From assembly GCA_964484125.1 (NCBI GenBank), contig CAZAEK010000015.1:1-47971 (forward strand): 47,971 bases of DNA, in the 5' to 3' direction. A model generated the notes under the pieces. It saw only the letters and a list, made by a program, of their open reading frames with translations. It was not told the DNA's origin and made no database searches. Of the stretch, positions 1-8,696 are shown one piece after another; position 1 is the first letter of the stretch; every line of letters starts with the position of its first letter. A program made the translations under genes and the position numbers. The DNA comes from DSSM01 sp964484125. GTDB lineage: Bacteria > Bacteroidota > Ignavibacteria > Tepidaquicellales > Tepidaquicellaceae.

Positions 1-287
1 ACTAATGTTTTCATTATATTCTTTCTTTTTTTTTCCTACTCATAAGGCTTTTCGGATTCGCCCCGTTTTTGAAATGGTTTCTGGCCTCCATTTTTTGATT
101 AAAATTTTCACTTAAAAACCCGCTATGCCCTTACAGCATAATCTAACGCCCTATAAAAAAGTGCGTTTTCTTGTTGTTTCATCTTTCATTTGCAAAACTC
201 TGATTATTTCAAACGTTAAGCAAACTCTACTCGAATAAAAGTATGTAATTTCATTATAAATTGATACAGAAAATTTAATCTGTCATA
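1..287. other. Non-coding stretch downstream of the P-type ATPase
   Basis: I see no convincing gene here. It lies downstream of the minus-strand ATPase stop codon and contains short runs of T and a small inverted repeat (ATGC/GCAT around 124-140). Two short motifs, TCTAACG near 142 and GTTAAGC near 214, resemble the ends of an integron attC site, but the arms between them do not pair, so I do not call one. No strong terminator for the ATPase is visible. Confidence 0.4.
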
Positions 288-2996
288 TTAAATTGGTACA
301 GTTATCGTAGATATTTTTCTTTTTCTATCTGCAATAATTTTATATCCCTGAAATAAAACCAACGGAATCAGGGCAGACAAAATAGAGACAACCCAAATCT
401 CAGAAGGCAGAACAGCTAAACCTAAAACCAAACGCATTTGTGGTATAGCGAAAACCAGCACCATAAGAATAGTACAAATCAAAAGAGCAATCCAAACAAA
501 TTTATTTTTTGTTATTTCATTCAAAATCAATTTTGAGTGTGCTGATGACATATTGAATACGTGAAAGAGCTGTGCAAAAACAAGAGTAATAAATGCTACA
601 TTGTTTAAAACTCTGCTATCAGAAGAGATAACTTGCTTGCAATAAATAACTGCAACAATTATTGAAATGGTCATAGCGGCGGCATATAAAGAAACTGTAA
701 TCCAATCTCTGTTTGATACGATAAGAGATTTTGGGTTTCTTGGTGGTCTGTCCATAACGGTTTTATCTCCACTGCCTAAGCCAAGCGCCAATGCAGGAAA
801 TACGTCCGTTACCATATTTAGGAACAAAATTTGCAATGGCAGTAAAGTAGAAGCCGGGACAAAAAACCCTAACGCAGTCACAATAAATATTTCGCTTAAA
901 TTACAGGATACCAGATATATCACAAATTTTTGTATGTTCTGAAATATCTCTCTTCCATGAGATACAGCCCTTGCAATGGAAATAAACGAATCATCCTTTA
1001 ATACTATGTCGGCAGTCTCTTTGGCAACCTGTGTACCTCTCATTCCCATAGCAATACCAATATCCGATTTTTTAAGTGCAGGCGCATCGTTAACGCCATC
1101 ACCTGTCATTACAACAATGTTGCCCGCATTTTGAAAAGTACCAACTATTTCTAATTTTTGTTTAGGTGTGGTACGGGCAAAAACAGAAGTAGAGAGTATC
1201 TTACTATTCCATTCATCTGAAAGCGAATCCATTGAGGGTATGTCAATTCCCGTTATTGTATTTTGTTCATCCTCATCTACCAATCCTACTTTTTTTGCAA
1301 TGTTAAGAGCAGTCAAAGGATGATCTCCGGTAATCATTACAATCCTTATACCGGCTTTTCTACAGTAAAGAACTGCTTCTCTAATATCCAACCGCGGCGG
1401 ATCTAAGAAACCAATCATAGCTACATAAACCAATGAATTCAAATAATCTTCCTTGTTAATTTCAGTCTCATCTCTATAAGCAAATGCCAATACACGCAAA
1501 CCATTCGAAGCCATTTGTTCAGAATCGAGCAGGATTTTTTTTCGTTCGTTCCCGCTCAGCTCTTTGATAGTTTCCCAAAATTGAATTTTACTGCATTTTT
1601 CCAGCAAATGCTCTACAGAGCCTTTCGCCGCAACAAAGTACCTGCCTAAATTTTTGTGTAAAGTCCCCATAATTTTAGTTTCAGAACTAAAAGGTATCTC
1701 GCCAATCCTTTCATATTTCAATTTCAATTCTTCAACAGATGAACCAGAAGAGTTTACAAGTTGAACAAGTGAAATTTCTATTGGGTCGCCCATCAACTCC
1801 TTTTTCTCGTCGCCATTTTTCGGAGAAGCATTATTACATAACGCACCGATTAATCTCAATTTTTTAAATGCTTCTTCACTTTTCACAATATTTCCCTTAT
1901 CAAAACTCAGAATATTGTTTCTAAAACTAACTTTTACTGTTTCTTCGGGAAAGGAAAAAGTATCTACATATATTTTGTTTTCAGTTAAGGTGCCTGTTTT
2001 ATCGGTCAATATCATATTGGCACTTCCTAAAGTTTCTACAGCCGATAAATTTTTTACGATGGCATTTCGCTTAGCCATTAGAATCATTCCATAAGCCAAA
2101 GCCACTGTAACAACAATGGGAAGCCCTTCCGGAAAAGCCGCTACTGCCAAAGCAATAGAAGTTTCTAAAATCAATACCCAATTTTTACCCTGAATAAAAC
2201 CGGTAATAGCAAATATGGTTATCATAACCAAAGTTATCCATATCAGTTTTTTACTTAGTGCACTTATTTTTTTATCTAACGGTGTTTCTTTTTCAGGAGA
2301 ACTTTCAACCAATGAAGTTATTGTGCCCAATTGAGTATGTTGAGCGATACCTGTAATGACTGCTTTCCCATTCCCATTCGTTACGGAAGTGCCTTTAAAC
2401 ACCATATTAAATTGGTCTCCAAGTATAGTGTCTTTTGAAAGTTTATCAGTATTCTTTTCCGAAGGAAGTGACTCACCCGTAAGAGAGGATTCGTCACACT
2501 GCAACTGATTTGATTCAATTAGACGTGCATCTCCGGGTATGACATCGCCGGCTTCTAATAAAATTATATCACCCGGCACTATCTTTTCAGAAGGTATCAT
2601 TTGAATTTTTCCATCCCGGATTACTCTCGAATGAATAACATCCATTTCCTTAAGCGCCTTCATTGAATTGCGAGCCTGCAGTTCCATAATAAATCCTATG
2701 ATAGCATTTATAAAAATCACCGCCAGAATTGCAAGAGATTCAATATAATCCTGAAAATAAAAAGTAACCGCTACAGCAAAAAATAACAAATAGACGATTG
2801 GACTTTTAAATTGCAGAAGCATCATAAGCAAAATACTTTTCTGCTTTTGAGCATGATATACATTAAGCCCAAACTCTTTTGTCCGATTTTCAGCTTCGGT
2901 TTGGCTTATCCCTGATACGGAATCAGATTGAAGTTCTGTTTGAATTTCTTCCACTGAAAAAGTATGCGGCTCTGCTATTGGAAAATTAACTTTCAT
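288..2996 (-). CDS. P2-type cation-transporting ATPase, probably Ca2+
   Basis: An integral-membrane ion pump that couples ATP hydrolysis to cation export, 902 residues, full length for the P2 family. The order is an N-terminal cation-ATPase domain (about 10-80), the actuator loop with TGES at 173-176, M4 with PEGLP at 289-293, the phosphorylation motif DKTGT at 332-336, the nucleotide-binding KGS near 458, and the hinge TGDGVNDAPAL at 631-641, followed by six C-terminal membrane segments. Residues equivalent to the calcium ligands of SERCA appear present: Glu290 in M4, Asn699 and Glu702 in M5, and Asn727, Thr730 and Asp731 in M6. That favours Ca2+ over Na+/K+ or H+, although Mn2+ remains possible. 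It lies 5 bp downstream of the methyltransferase remnant on the same strand. The start is ATG with no Shine-Dalgarno sequence. Confidence 0.93.
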   Translation of the reverse strand: MKVNFPIAEPHTFSVEEIQTELQSDSVSGISQTEAENRTKEFGLNVYHAQKQKSILLMMLLQFKSPIVYLLFFAVAVTFYFQDYIESLAILAVIFINAIIGFIMELQARNSMKALKEMDVIHSRVIRDGKIQMIPSEKIVPGDIILLEAGDVIPGDARLIESNQLQCDESSLTGESLPSEKNTDKLSKDTILGDQFNMVFKGTSVTNGNGKAVITGIAQHTQLGTITSLVESSPEKETPLDKKISALSKKLIWITLVMITIFAITGFIQGKNWVLILETSIALAVAAFPEGLPIVVTVALAYGMILMAKRNAIVKNLSAVETLGSANMILTDKTGTLTENKIYVDTFSFPEETVKVSFRNNILSFDKGNIVKSEEAFKKLRLIGALCNNASPKNGDEKKELMGDPIEISLVQLVNSSGSSVEELKLKYERIGEIPFSSETKIMGTLHKNLGRYFVAAKGSVEHLLEKCSKIQFWETIKELSGNERKKILLDSEQMASNGLRVLAFAYRDETEINKEDYLNSLVYVAMIGFLDPPRLDIREAVLYCRKAGIRIVMITGDHPLTALNIAKKVGLVDEDEQNTITGIDIPSMDSLSDEWNSKILSTSVFARTTPKQKLEIVGTFQNAGNIVVMTGDGVNDAPALKKSDIGIAMGMRGTQVAKETADIVLKDDSFISIARAVSHGREIFQNIQKFVIYLVSCNLSEIFIVTALGFFVPASTLLPLQILFLNMVTDVFPALALGLGSGDKTVMDRPPRNPKSLIVSNRDWITVSLYAAAMTISIIVAVIYCKQVISSDSRVLNNVAFITLVFAQLFHVFNMSSAHSKLILNEITKNKFVWIALLICTILMVLVFAIPQMRLVLGLAVLPSEIWVVSILSALIPLVLFQGYKIIADRKRKISTITVPI

Positions 2997-3001
2997 TTGT
3001 T

Positions 3002-3193
3002 TCAGGTTTTCTGCTGCTTTCCTGTGTTTTTACGCTTGATGTAACCCGGATACCATTTCGTAAATAAGGCTGCAACTATCCTCAAGGAGTAGCTTATAAT
3101 TTCATAACCAAACTCAGCAGACCAAACCGGAGATTCATCAGCAAATTCAACATACTTCCATAAATCAAAATTATTGTTAAGATATTTTTTCAT
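3002..3193 (-). pseudogene. N-terminal fragment of a SAM methyltransferase (duplicate remnant)
   Basis: A 63-codon frame beginning MKKYLNNNFDL that matches the first 29 residues of the intact methyltransferase at 6345-7181 at 24 positions. The DNA is also clearly similar. After the shared WSA-x-FG segment the similarity stops, and the frame runs through unrelated residues to a stop without reaching the SAM-binding glycine motif. An in-frame ATG exists at 3211 inside the pyridoxamine kinase stop region, but the paralogue supports 3193 as the original start. I read it as a leftover of a tandem duplication or recombination event and not a functional gene. It sits between the kinase (4 bp upstream) and the P-ATPase (5 bp downstream). 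Confidence 0.75.
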
Positions 3194-3197
3194 TTTA

Positions 3198-4073
3198 TTA
3201 CAAAATTTCATAGCTACTTACAGGCATAGGAAAATTTAACCTGTTAAGTATCTTCTCAAGTAATATTCCCTGGTTTTGGTCGTAATTGTATCCAAAAGTT
3301 GCCCTTACACCACAGGAAATAAAATGAACTGCCCTGTCGAGCGATACCGGTAAGCTATCGCCCTGCAGTAATGCCCCGGTGAGCACACTGGTAAAACAGT
3401 CGCCGGTTCCCGGAAAATCAGCCGGCATATAATCTATAGGAACTTTCCAGAAACGGGAGCCGTTCCTGTCATAAGCAATTACAGAGAATTTTTTGCCGGG
3501 AGATTTGTCCGGAACACCTGTAATAACGACTATTTCCGGTCCCATATCCGATAATCTTAATAACCATTCTTTAATTTTGTCTTCATTAATATACGACTGA
3601 AAAGGTTCACCAAGCAACAAAGAAACCTCCGTTAAATTTGGTGTAATGATATCTGCCTTTTGAATAAGAAACCTCATTTCAGAAACCATCATAGTGTCAA
3701 TTGGTCCGTACATTTTGCCATTATCTCCAAGTACAGGATCAATAACAACTAACCGGCATTCATTCCCAAAAGTATCTATCATTTCCTGAACGATGCGAAT
3801 TTGCTTATGTGAACCAAGAAAACCGCTGTAAATAGAATCAAAAGATATTTTTAATTTTTTCCAGTGGTCAATAATAGGTTGCATATGATTGGTAAGATCA
3901 ACAAAATGGTACCCCTCGTATCGACTGTGAGCTGATAATACTGCAGTTGGAAGCGGGCACACTTTAATTCCCATAGACGATAAAATGGGAATAACAACTG
4001 ACAACGAAGTACGCCCACAACCTGAGAGGTCGTGAATGGCAGCAATTTGTTTTACGGTTGATTGTGACAACAT
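3198..4073 (-). CDS. Pyridoxamine/pyridoxine kinase-like protein (PfkB/ribokinase fold)
   Basis: Probably phosphorylates a B6 vitamer in PLP salvage. The 291-residue protein is normal length for the PdxY/PdxK group. The N-terminal AAIHDLSGCGR segment (11-21) and the TAVLSAHSRYEG segment (about 43-54) match the vitamin-binding region of pyridoxamine kinases. VIDPVLGDNGKMYG (about 110-123) is the conserved phosphate-loop region, and PGTGDCF (221-227) is the anion hole with Asp225 as probable catalytic base. A hydroxymethylpyrimidine kinase role is a less likely alternative. The gene is followed at once by the methyltransferase remnant and preceded at 72 bp by the CGGC protein, all on the minus strand. 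Confidence 0.85.
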   Translation of the reverse strand: MLSQSTVKQIAAIHDLSGCGRTSLSVVIPILSSMGIKVCPLPTAVLSAHSRYEGYHFVDLTNHMQPIIDHWKKLKISFDSIYSGFLGSHKQIRIVQEMIDTFGNECRLVVIDPVLGDNGKMYGPIDTMMVSEMRFLIQKADIITPNLTEVSLLLGEPFQSYINEDKIKEWLLRLSDMGPEIVVITGVPDKSPGKKFSVIAYDRNGSRFWKVPIDYMPADFPGTGDCFTSVLTGALLQGDSLPVSLDRAVHFISCGVRATFGYNYDQNQGILLEKILNRLNFPMPVSSYEIL

Positions 4074-4145
4074 TTTATTATTGTTTTATTAAGGTATCTT
4101 TTTTATAATTTTCTGTAAAAAATAAACGACAGCATTAGCACAATT

Positions 4146-4595
4146 TTAATCGTAAGCTAATCTTGTTTTTTCATCTGATAAAGTGGGATCAATTATCTCT
4201 TTCCATTCTGCATCTCTCCAAGTACCAAGTTTCTCATGTACCAGTATATATTTCTGCGGAATTGGGTGTGTACCAACTACAACCGGAATTTTAAATTTTT
4301 CTTCGATAAATTTTTTAAAGTAAGAAATGTAAGGGCATGGAGGATAACCAACCACAAGTCCGGTTGCCAGATGAATAGCTTCAACCCCGTTTTTAATCAT
4401 TTCTTCGGGAGTATATTCAATATTCCCGCCCGGACAACCGCCGCAAGATGTATATCCTAGCAAGTCTAAATTAGTATCTTTATCATAAATACTAAACGCA
4501 CCTTCACGGTTTTTCATTGAACGAAAGCATTTTCCACCGGCACAACTCCGATACCGGTCGCAAATAATGATTCCAATTTTTTTTGAATTTGACAT
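4146..4595 (-). CDS. CGGC-domain protein, putative metal binding
   Basis: A 149-residue cytosolic protein of the CGGC family, whose exact function is unknown. The family is proposed to bind metal through conserved cysteines. Here Cys12, Cys18 and Cys23 form a CDRYRSCAGGKC segment, Cys51 and Cys54 lie in the name-giving CGGC motif, and Cys87 sits in PPCPY. There is no signal peptide or membrane segment. It lies 15 bp downstream of the DUF89 gene and the two are probably co-transcribed. A redox or metal-handling role is an inference from the cysteines only. Confidence 0.8.
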   Translation of the reverse strand: MSNSKKIGIIICDRYRSCAGGKCFRSMKNREGAFSIYDKDTNLDLLGYTSCGGCPGGNIEYTPEEMIKNGVEAIHLATGLVVGYPPCPYISYFKKFIEEKFKIPVVVGTHPIPQKYILVHEKLGTWRDAEWKEIIDPTLSDEKTRLAYD

Positions 4596-4610
4596 ATCGC
4601 TTTATATATT

Positions 4611-5468
4611 TTAATTATTGATTAAACACTTATGTTCTTTTAAAATAATAGAACCGTCTGCTACGCCAATATGATTCGAGATGATTGGACATTTTGTTTT
4701 AAGCAGGAAAAATACTTGTCGGTTGCAATCAGATAATCCCTCAAAATTTCCCTGCCCTTTACTAATTACAAGACCTGAATCGTTGAAAATTTCAAGAAAT
4801 TCAGGAATGCTCTGATTTAGAATAATTCCGGGTGACTTACATCCCGAATCAATTAATTCCGATACTTCATCTAATCCTGAAGCAATGGCGTCTTCCATTG
4901 TAACATCATTTATTATTGGAATTGAACGCACGGCATATTTTACCGGTTTTTTCAATTCTTTTATCAATATTTTATCAAAAACCGATTCACCAACATTATC
5001 ACCTATATAGAGAATGTTTTCAGATTTTTCTAATTGGATTTTAAATTCGACGTAATCAAAAATAGCAAAGTCCTGTTTCAAAACACTTTTCACATCCTGT
5101 ATGATGTTAAACGATTTCGTGACTCCGAGATCAATAACATTACCGGCAATAGCTATTCTTATGGCTGTTAGCAGTTTATCTTCAGAATTAGCCACAATTT
5201 TTTCTAATTCGGGATAAATAAATTTTGTTTCAGCAATATGCTGTTGCTTCATTTCCTTATAAGGATCGCAAACACCGGTAACTTCACTTACAATAGGATA
5301 AACTCTCATTCCTATTTCAGCAGGTGTTGCTTGCATTGAAATGGTTTTTATCATTTCACCTGTTTTATCCAGAATTTGCTTTAATTTTCTCTCGTCCGAA
5401 GTAGCCATTCGCCCTGTACGGAGTGCCTGTTGCATAAAACAAGGAATGCAATCAAGGTATAGTTTCAT
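4611..5468 (-). CDS. DUF89 (ARMT1-like) family protein, putative damage-control phosphatase
   Basis: A 285-residue member of DUF89, a metal-dependent phosphatase family proposed to hydrolyse damaged phosphometabolites. The prokaryotic subfamily signature is visible at the N-terminus as DCIPCFMQQA, with Cys7 and Cys10. The active-site region YIGDNVGESVFD carries the Asp-Asn pair that binds the metal in characterised members, and SKGQGNFEGL near residue 240 is a second conserved block. The substrate cannot be predicted. The CGGC gene follows after 15 bp. A 158-bp gap separates it from the AlkD-like gene upstream, so it may have its own promoter there. Confidence 0.85.
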   Translation of the reverse strand: MKLYLDCIPCFMQQALRTGRMATSDERKLKQILDKTGEMIKTISMQATPAEIGMRVYPIVSEVTGVCDPYKEMKQQHIAETKFIYPELEKIVANSEDKLLTAIRIAIAGNVIDLGVTKSFNIIQDVKSVLKQDFAIFDYVEFKIQLEKSENILYIGDNVGESVFDKILIKELKKPVKYAVRSIPIINDVTMEDAIASGLDEVSELIDSGCKSPGIILNQSIPEFLEIFNDSGLVISKGQGNFEGLSDCNRQVFFLLKTKCPIISNHIGVADGSIILKEHKCLINN

Positions 5469-5626
5469 TATTCGCCTGTTTTTAATTCAAAATGAGTGCC
5501 GGGATTATATAGTCTGATTCTTTTTTATATTAAGCTTCCCTAAAGTCATATTATACTATTCTATCATCAACATTTTTTTTCGTAAAAATCTCCTGATTTT
5601 ATTTCACCTTCTTCGCGTTTCACGTT
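5469..5626. other. Gap between AlkD-like and DUF89 genes
   Basis: AT-rich spacer with no gene. It probably holds the promoter of the DUF89-CGGC pair. A short degenerate repeat of TTTCACG occurs near 5614-5628. I see no reliable promoter hexamers. Confidence 0.3.
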
Positions 5627-6335
5627 TTACTTCTCCATTGCAATACTTTTCAAATTCTTTGGCATTTTTTCTATCGCATATCTCAAAGCTGTACGGGGCA
5701 TTGCAGATTTGTGCTCTATTACATAATCAAAAACTTCTTTTTGATGTGCCTCACTTGCGGCTTTTCAGCATCCAGCCATAACCTTTCTGCACTAAATCAT
5801 CTTTATCTAAAAGTAAAATATCTGCTATATCAAATATTTCTCGCAGAAATTTTCCCTTTCTTGCAGGAATAATCAAAGTCACTGCAGAAGCCCGGCGCAT
5901 CCACCTGTTTTCTGATTTAGCAAAGACTTTTAATCTATCTAAAAAGTCAGGATACATCATTATGAATTCACCAATCGTATGATTACAAAGTGTATCACTA
6001 GAAGCCCAATTATTTACATATCTGTCAACCCATTTCTCAAATACTTGAAAATCTTCCGGTTTGTAATTTTTATGAATATAATAAGACCAATGACATGCAA
6101 TGAAAGACTCCTCAATAAAACCGGATTGCCATAAACTATCACAAAGGTCGAATAGTTCTGAATTTGACTTAAAATCAACAAGTTTGAAATATTCCTTACT
6201 TATCCTATGAACAACAGGAACCTTAACCCCATAAAACTTTATCTTTTCCTTGAAAAAATATTGACTGTTTTTCCTGGTATTCTCATCAATACTTTTTCTT
6301 AGCTCTATCCGAATATTTTTAATTATATTTTTCAT
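5627..6335 (-). pseudogene. AlkD-like DNA alkylation repair protein with a late frameshift
   Basis: The HEAT-like AlkD family excises alkylated bases. The annotated frame stops at 5751 after 194 residues, ending GYGWMLKSRK. Shifting by one base at an A4 run (plus coordinates 5762-5765) keeps the reading open for 44 more residues to a TAA at 5627-5629, including the family-typical AMPRTALRYAIEKMP segment. The restored protein would be 235 residues, the usual AlkD length. Active-site-like features are present: Trp and Asp in NNWASSDTLC, Arg in RWMRRASAV, and Trp in GYGWMLK. It is either a genuine mutation, a sequencing or assembly error in the homopolymer, or slippage. The 194-residue product might keep partial function. 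It lies 9 bp after the methyltransferase. Confidence 0.8.
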
Positions 6336-6344
6336 ACAACCACG

Positions 6345-7181
6345 CTAACCAATTTGCTTAATGGCATTTATCAATACATAAGGGATACTAAGATTAAAAC
6401 CACCGGATATGCGAGCTTGCTCATTAAGACGCGATTCGATAATATCAAAAATTTGTTCCATTTTATCATCCGGTAAAAATTTAATCCAGGAATCCATAAA
6501 AGCTAAGCGAATAAAATAATGATTGAAAAATGCAGAACCATTGGCGAATTTATAATTAAAGCGGTCGTGTACTAAACCCTTTATAGAAAATCCGTGCTTT
6601 TGGATTAATGAAATCATATAATCAACAGGCGGACGTTTTTGCGAAATATGCTCACGCATTAAATCAACTTCATTTTCCAAATTCATTTCCTTTAAAACCT
6701 TTTCTAACTCTACATAAAACTCAAACATAGTCAAATCCGTATTCATAGTTTGAATAAACTGACCGCCCGGTTTAATTATCCTTGCACACTCTGAAATAAC
6801 TTTTTCAATATCGCTGACATTATTAATTCCATTATTACTTGTAATAAGTTCAACCGAATCATTATCCAGAGGTATTGCTTCCGCAACTCCCTCAAAAATC
6901 CTGACGTTTGTTAAACCGAAATACTCAACCTTTTTCTTAACCCTTTCAATTGCTTCTTTCCATGGGTCAATTCCATAGACAGTAGAACTATCGCCAAGTC
7001 TCAAAGCAATCTCCGTCAAAGGGAAACCGGTACCAAAGCCAATATCAATAGCAGAGATGCCGGTTTTATAATCAATATTTTCAAGCAGTTTCAAACCAAA
7101 TGTTGCAGACCAAATCGGAGTCTCGTCAGCAACTTCAACATACTTCCCTAAATCAAAATTATTATTGAGATATTTTTTCAT
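6345..7181 (-). CDS. Class I SAM-dependent methyltransferase
   Basis: A 278-residue cytosolic methyltransferase. AIDIGFGTGFPL at 44-55 is motif I (SAM-binding loop), and the acidic end of strand 2 follows in VYGIDPW. ELITSNNGINNV is the post-motif region, and IIKPGGQFI is the Gly-containing strand 5 segment. The substrate is unknown. It belongs to the broad Methyltransf_11/25 type and not to an RNA- or DNA-specific group that I recognise. It is 5 bp downstream of the photolyase-related gene and 9 bp upstream of the AlkD-like gene, so all three are probably in one transcript. A truncated copy of its first 30 codons lies 3.1 kb away at 3002-3193. Confidence 0.85.
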   Translation of the reverse strand: MKKYLNNNFDLGKYVEVADETPIWSATFGLKLLENIDYKTGISAIDIGFGTGFPLTEIALRLGDSSTVYGIDPWKEAIERVKKKVEYFGLTNVRIFEGVAEAIPLDNDSVELITSNNGINNVSDIEKVISECARIIKPGGQFIQTMNTDLTMFEFYVELEKVLKEMNLENEVDLMREHISQKRPPVDYMISLIQKHGFSIKGLVHDRFNYKFANGSAFFNHYFIRLAFMDSWIKFLPDDKMEQIFDIIESRLNEQARISGGFNLSIPYVLINAIKQIG

Positions 7182-7186
7182 TTCTT

Positions 7187-8671
7187 TTAAAGTGAATTTA
7201 AAAATTTTTCGGCATTTTCTAAATGTGCCTTCTGCTTTATGTCCGCCATTTTATCAAAACTCCTTACCAGCATTCCCAATCTCGGATTTTGCATAAAGAA
7301 CGTGCGGTGCGTATGTATAAACCTCCAGAATAACCCATCCCATACTTTTTGCCATTCACCTTTTTTATAATCACTCATCTTCATCAAATAGTTACTGCCG
7401 CTTATATATGGCTTTGTTGCCATTATTCCACCATCGGCAAACTGGCTCATTCCATATACATTAGGTACCATCACCCAATCGTAAGCATCTATAAACATTT
7501 CCATAAACCAGCGGTAAACTTCGTCCGGGTCAAATTCGCATAGCAGCATAAAGTTTCCTAAAACCATTAACCTCTCTATGTGATGACAATATCCTGTTTC
7601 TAAAACTTTTTTAATGGTAAAGTCTATAGGTTCAATGCCTATATTTCCGTTCCAGAATGAATCAGGAATTTTTCGTGTAAATCCCCAGTAGTTTTTAGTC
7701 CTTTCTTCGTTGCCTTTCAATTCATAAACAGCCCTGATAAATTCTCTCCAGCCGATAATCTGCCTGATAAATCCTTCGAGAGAATTTAACGGCACTTCAT
7801 TTTTTCCTGCATACTCCAGTGTTTTATTGATAATATACTCAGGCGTGATTAAACCTGTATTCAGCATTGGAGTTAAAACACTGTGATGTAAAATGTTTTG
7901 ATTTAAAACTATAGCATCTTCAAACGCACCAAACTCCGTAAACCGTGTTTTGAAAAATTCCTGTAACCATTTTTTGCTTTCGGTAAATGTTGTTGGATAA
8001 ATAAAATCAGTATTGAGTTTGCCATAGTTATCCGGAAAATGTTTTTGCGTGTAAGTAACGGCTTCTTTATAAAAATTATTTGGTTTTGGAAAAATAACTT
8101 CAGGCGGTGTTTTTCCTTTCGTGTATTTCAACCGGTTTTCATCATCATAAGTCCATTTGCCGCCAATTGGATTTTGGCTGTCATCTAATAATATGTTTCT
8201 GGTTTTGCGTTGATGCTTGTAAAAATCAGTTTGAAACATACGCTTTTTATCCGAGAAGTATTTTGCAATCTCTTCGGGAGTATTTAAGAATAAATGAGAA
8301 CGATTTTTATAGGCTTGAACATCATAAGCCTTACAAGCCTTTTCAATCCTTTGTTCCAGCCAATAATCGGTTGTATCAATATATTCAAAGGCAGTAATTC
8401 CTGTCTTCTTCAAATGCGGGATTAATTTCCTAACATCGGCTAATTCATTGAAAGAATCAATATAAACCACCTTAATATTTTTCGAATGAAGATAGCTTTC
8501 GTAAAACTTCATGCTTGCTCTGTGAAAAGCAATTTTCTGTTTGTGAAAATTGTACTGCTTAAAGAACAGCCATTCTTCAACTAAATAAATGGTATCGCAT
8601 TTTCCGGTAAGAGCATTTTCTTCGAATAACTGATGAGGAAATATTATTCCTGTACTACACATATCAGGCAT
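7187..8671 (-). CDS. Cryptochrome/photolyase-related protein of the FeS-BCP/PhrB type, lacking the Fe-S ligands
   Basis: A 494-residue flavoprotein of the deoxyribodipyrimidine photolyase-related (FeS-BCP, PhrB/CryB) group, known for (6-4) photolyases. Conserved family blocks include FPHQLF near the start, IIGWREFIR (305-313), HHIERLMVLGNFMLL (363-377) and NVYGMSQFADGG (404-415), followed by TKPYISGSNYLMKMSDY. In characterised members, four Cys hold a 4Fe-4S cluster, one just before the HHIQRLM block and three after SDY. Here the first position reads GIEPIDF (345-351), and the SDY segment continues as KKGEWQKVWDGLFW without any Cys. The cluster is therefore probably absent. Repair versus signalling cannot be decided. 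It lies 25 bp after the SDR gene. Confidence 0.9.
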   Translation of the reverse strand: MPDMCSTGIIFPHQLFEENALTGKCDTIYLVEEWLFFKQYNFHKQKIAFHRASMKFYESYLHSKNIKVVYIDSFNELADVRKLIPHLKKTGITAFEYIDTTDYWLEQRIEKACKAYDVQAYKNRSHLFLNTPEEIAKYFSDKKRMFQTDFYKHQRKTRNILLDDSQNPIGGKWTYDDENRLKYTKGKTPPEVIFPKPNNFYKEAVTYTQKHFPDNYGKLNTDFIYPTTFTESKKWLQEFFKTRFTEFGAFEDAIVLNQNILHHSVLTPMLNTGLITPEYIINKTLEYAGKNEVPLNSLEGFIRQIIGWREFIRAVYELKGNEERTKNYWGFTRKIPDSFWNGNIGIEPIDFTIKKVLETGYCHHIERLMVLGNFMLLCEFDPDEVYRWFMEMFIDAYDWVMVPNVYGMSQFADGGIMATKPYISGSNYLMKMSDYKKGEWQKVWDGLFWRFIHTHRTFFMQNPRLGMLVRSFDKMADIKQKAHLENAEKFLNSL

Positions 8672-8696
8672 TTCATTTTAGCAAGTTTTCTATAAA

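Noticed and set aside
141..220. Possible integron attC site (TCTAACG ... GTTAAGC)
   Set aside because: The end motifs fit the loose attC consensus, but the inner arms do not form the expected stem, no other attC-like site separates the following genes, and no integrase is present.
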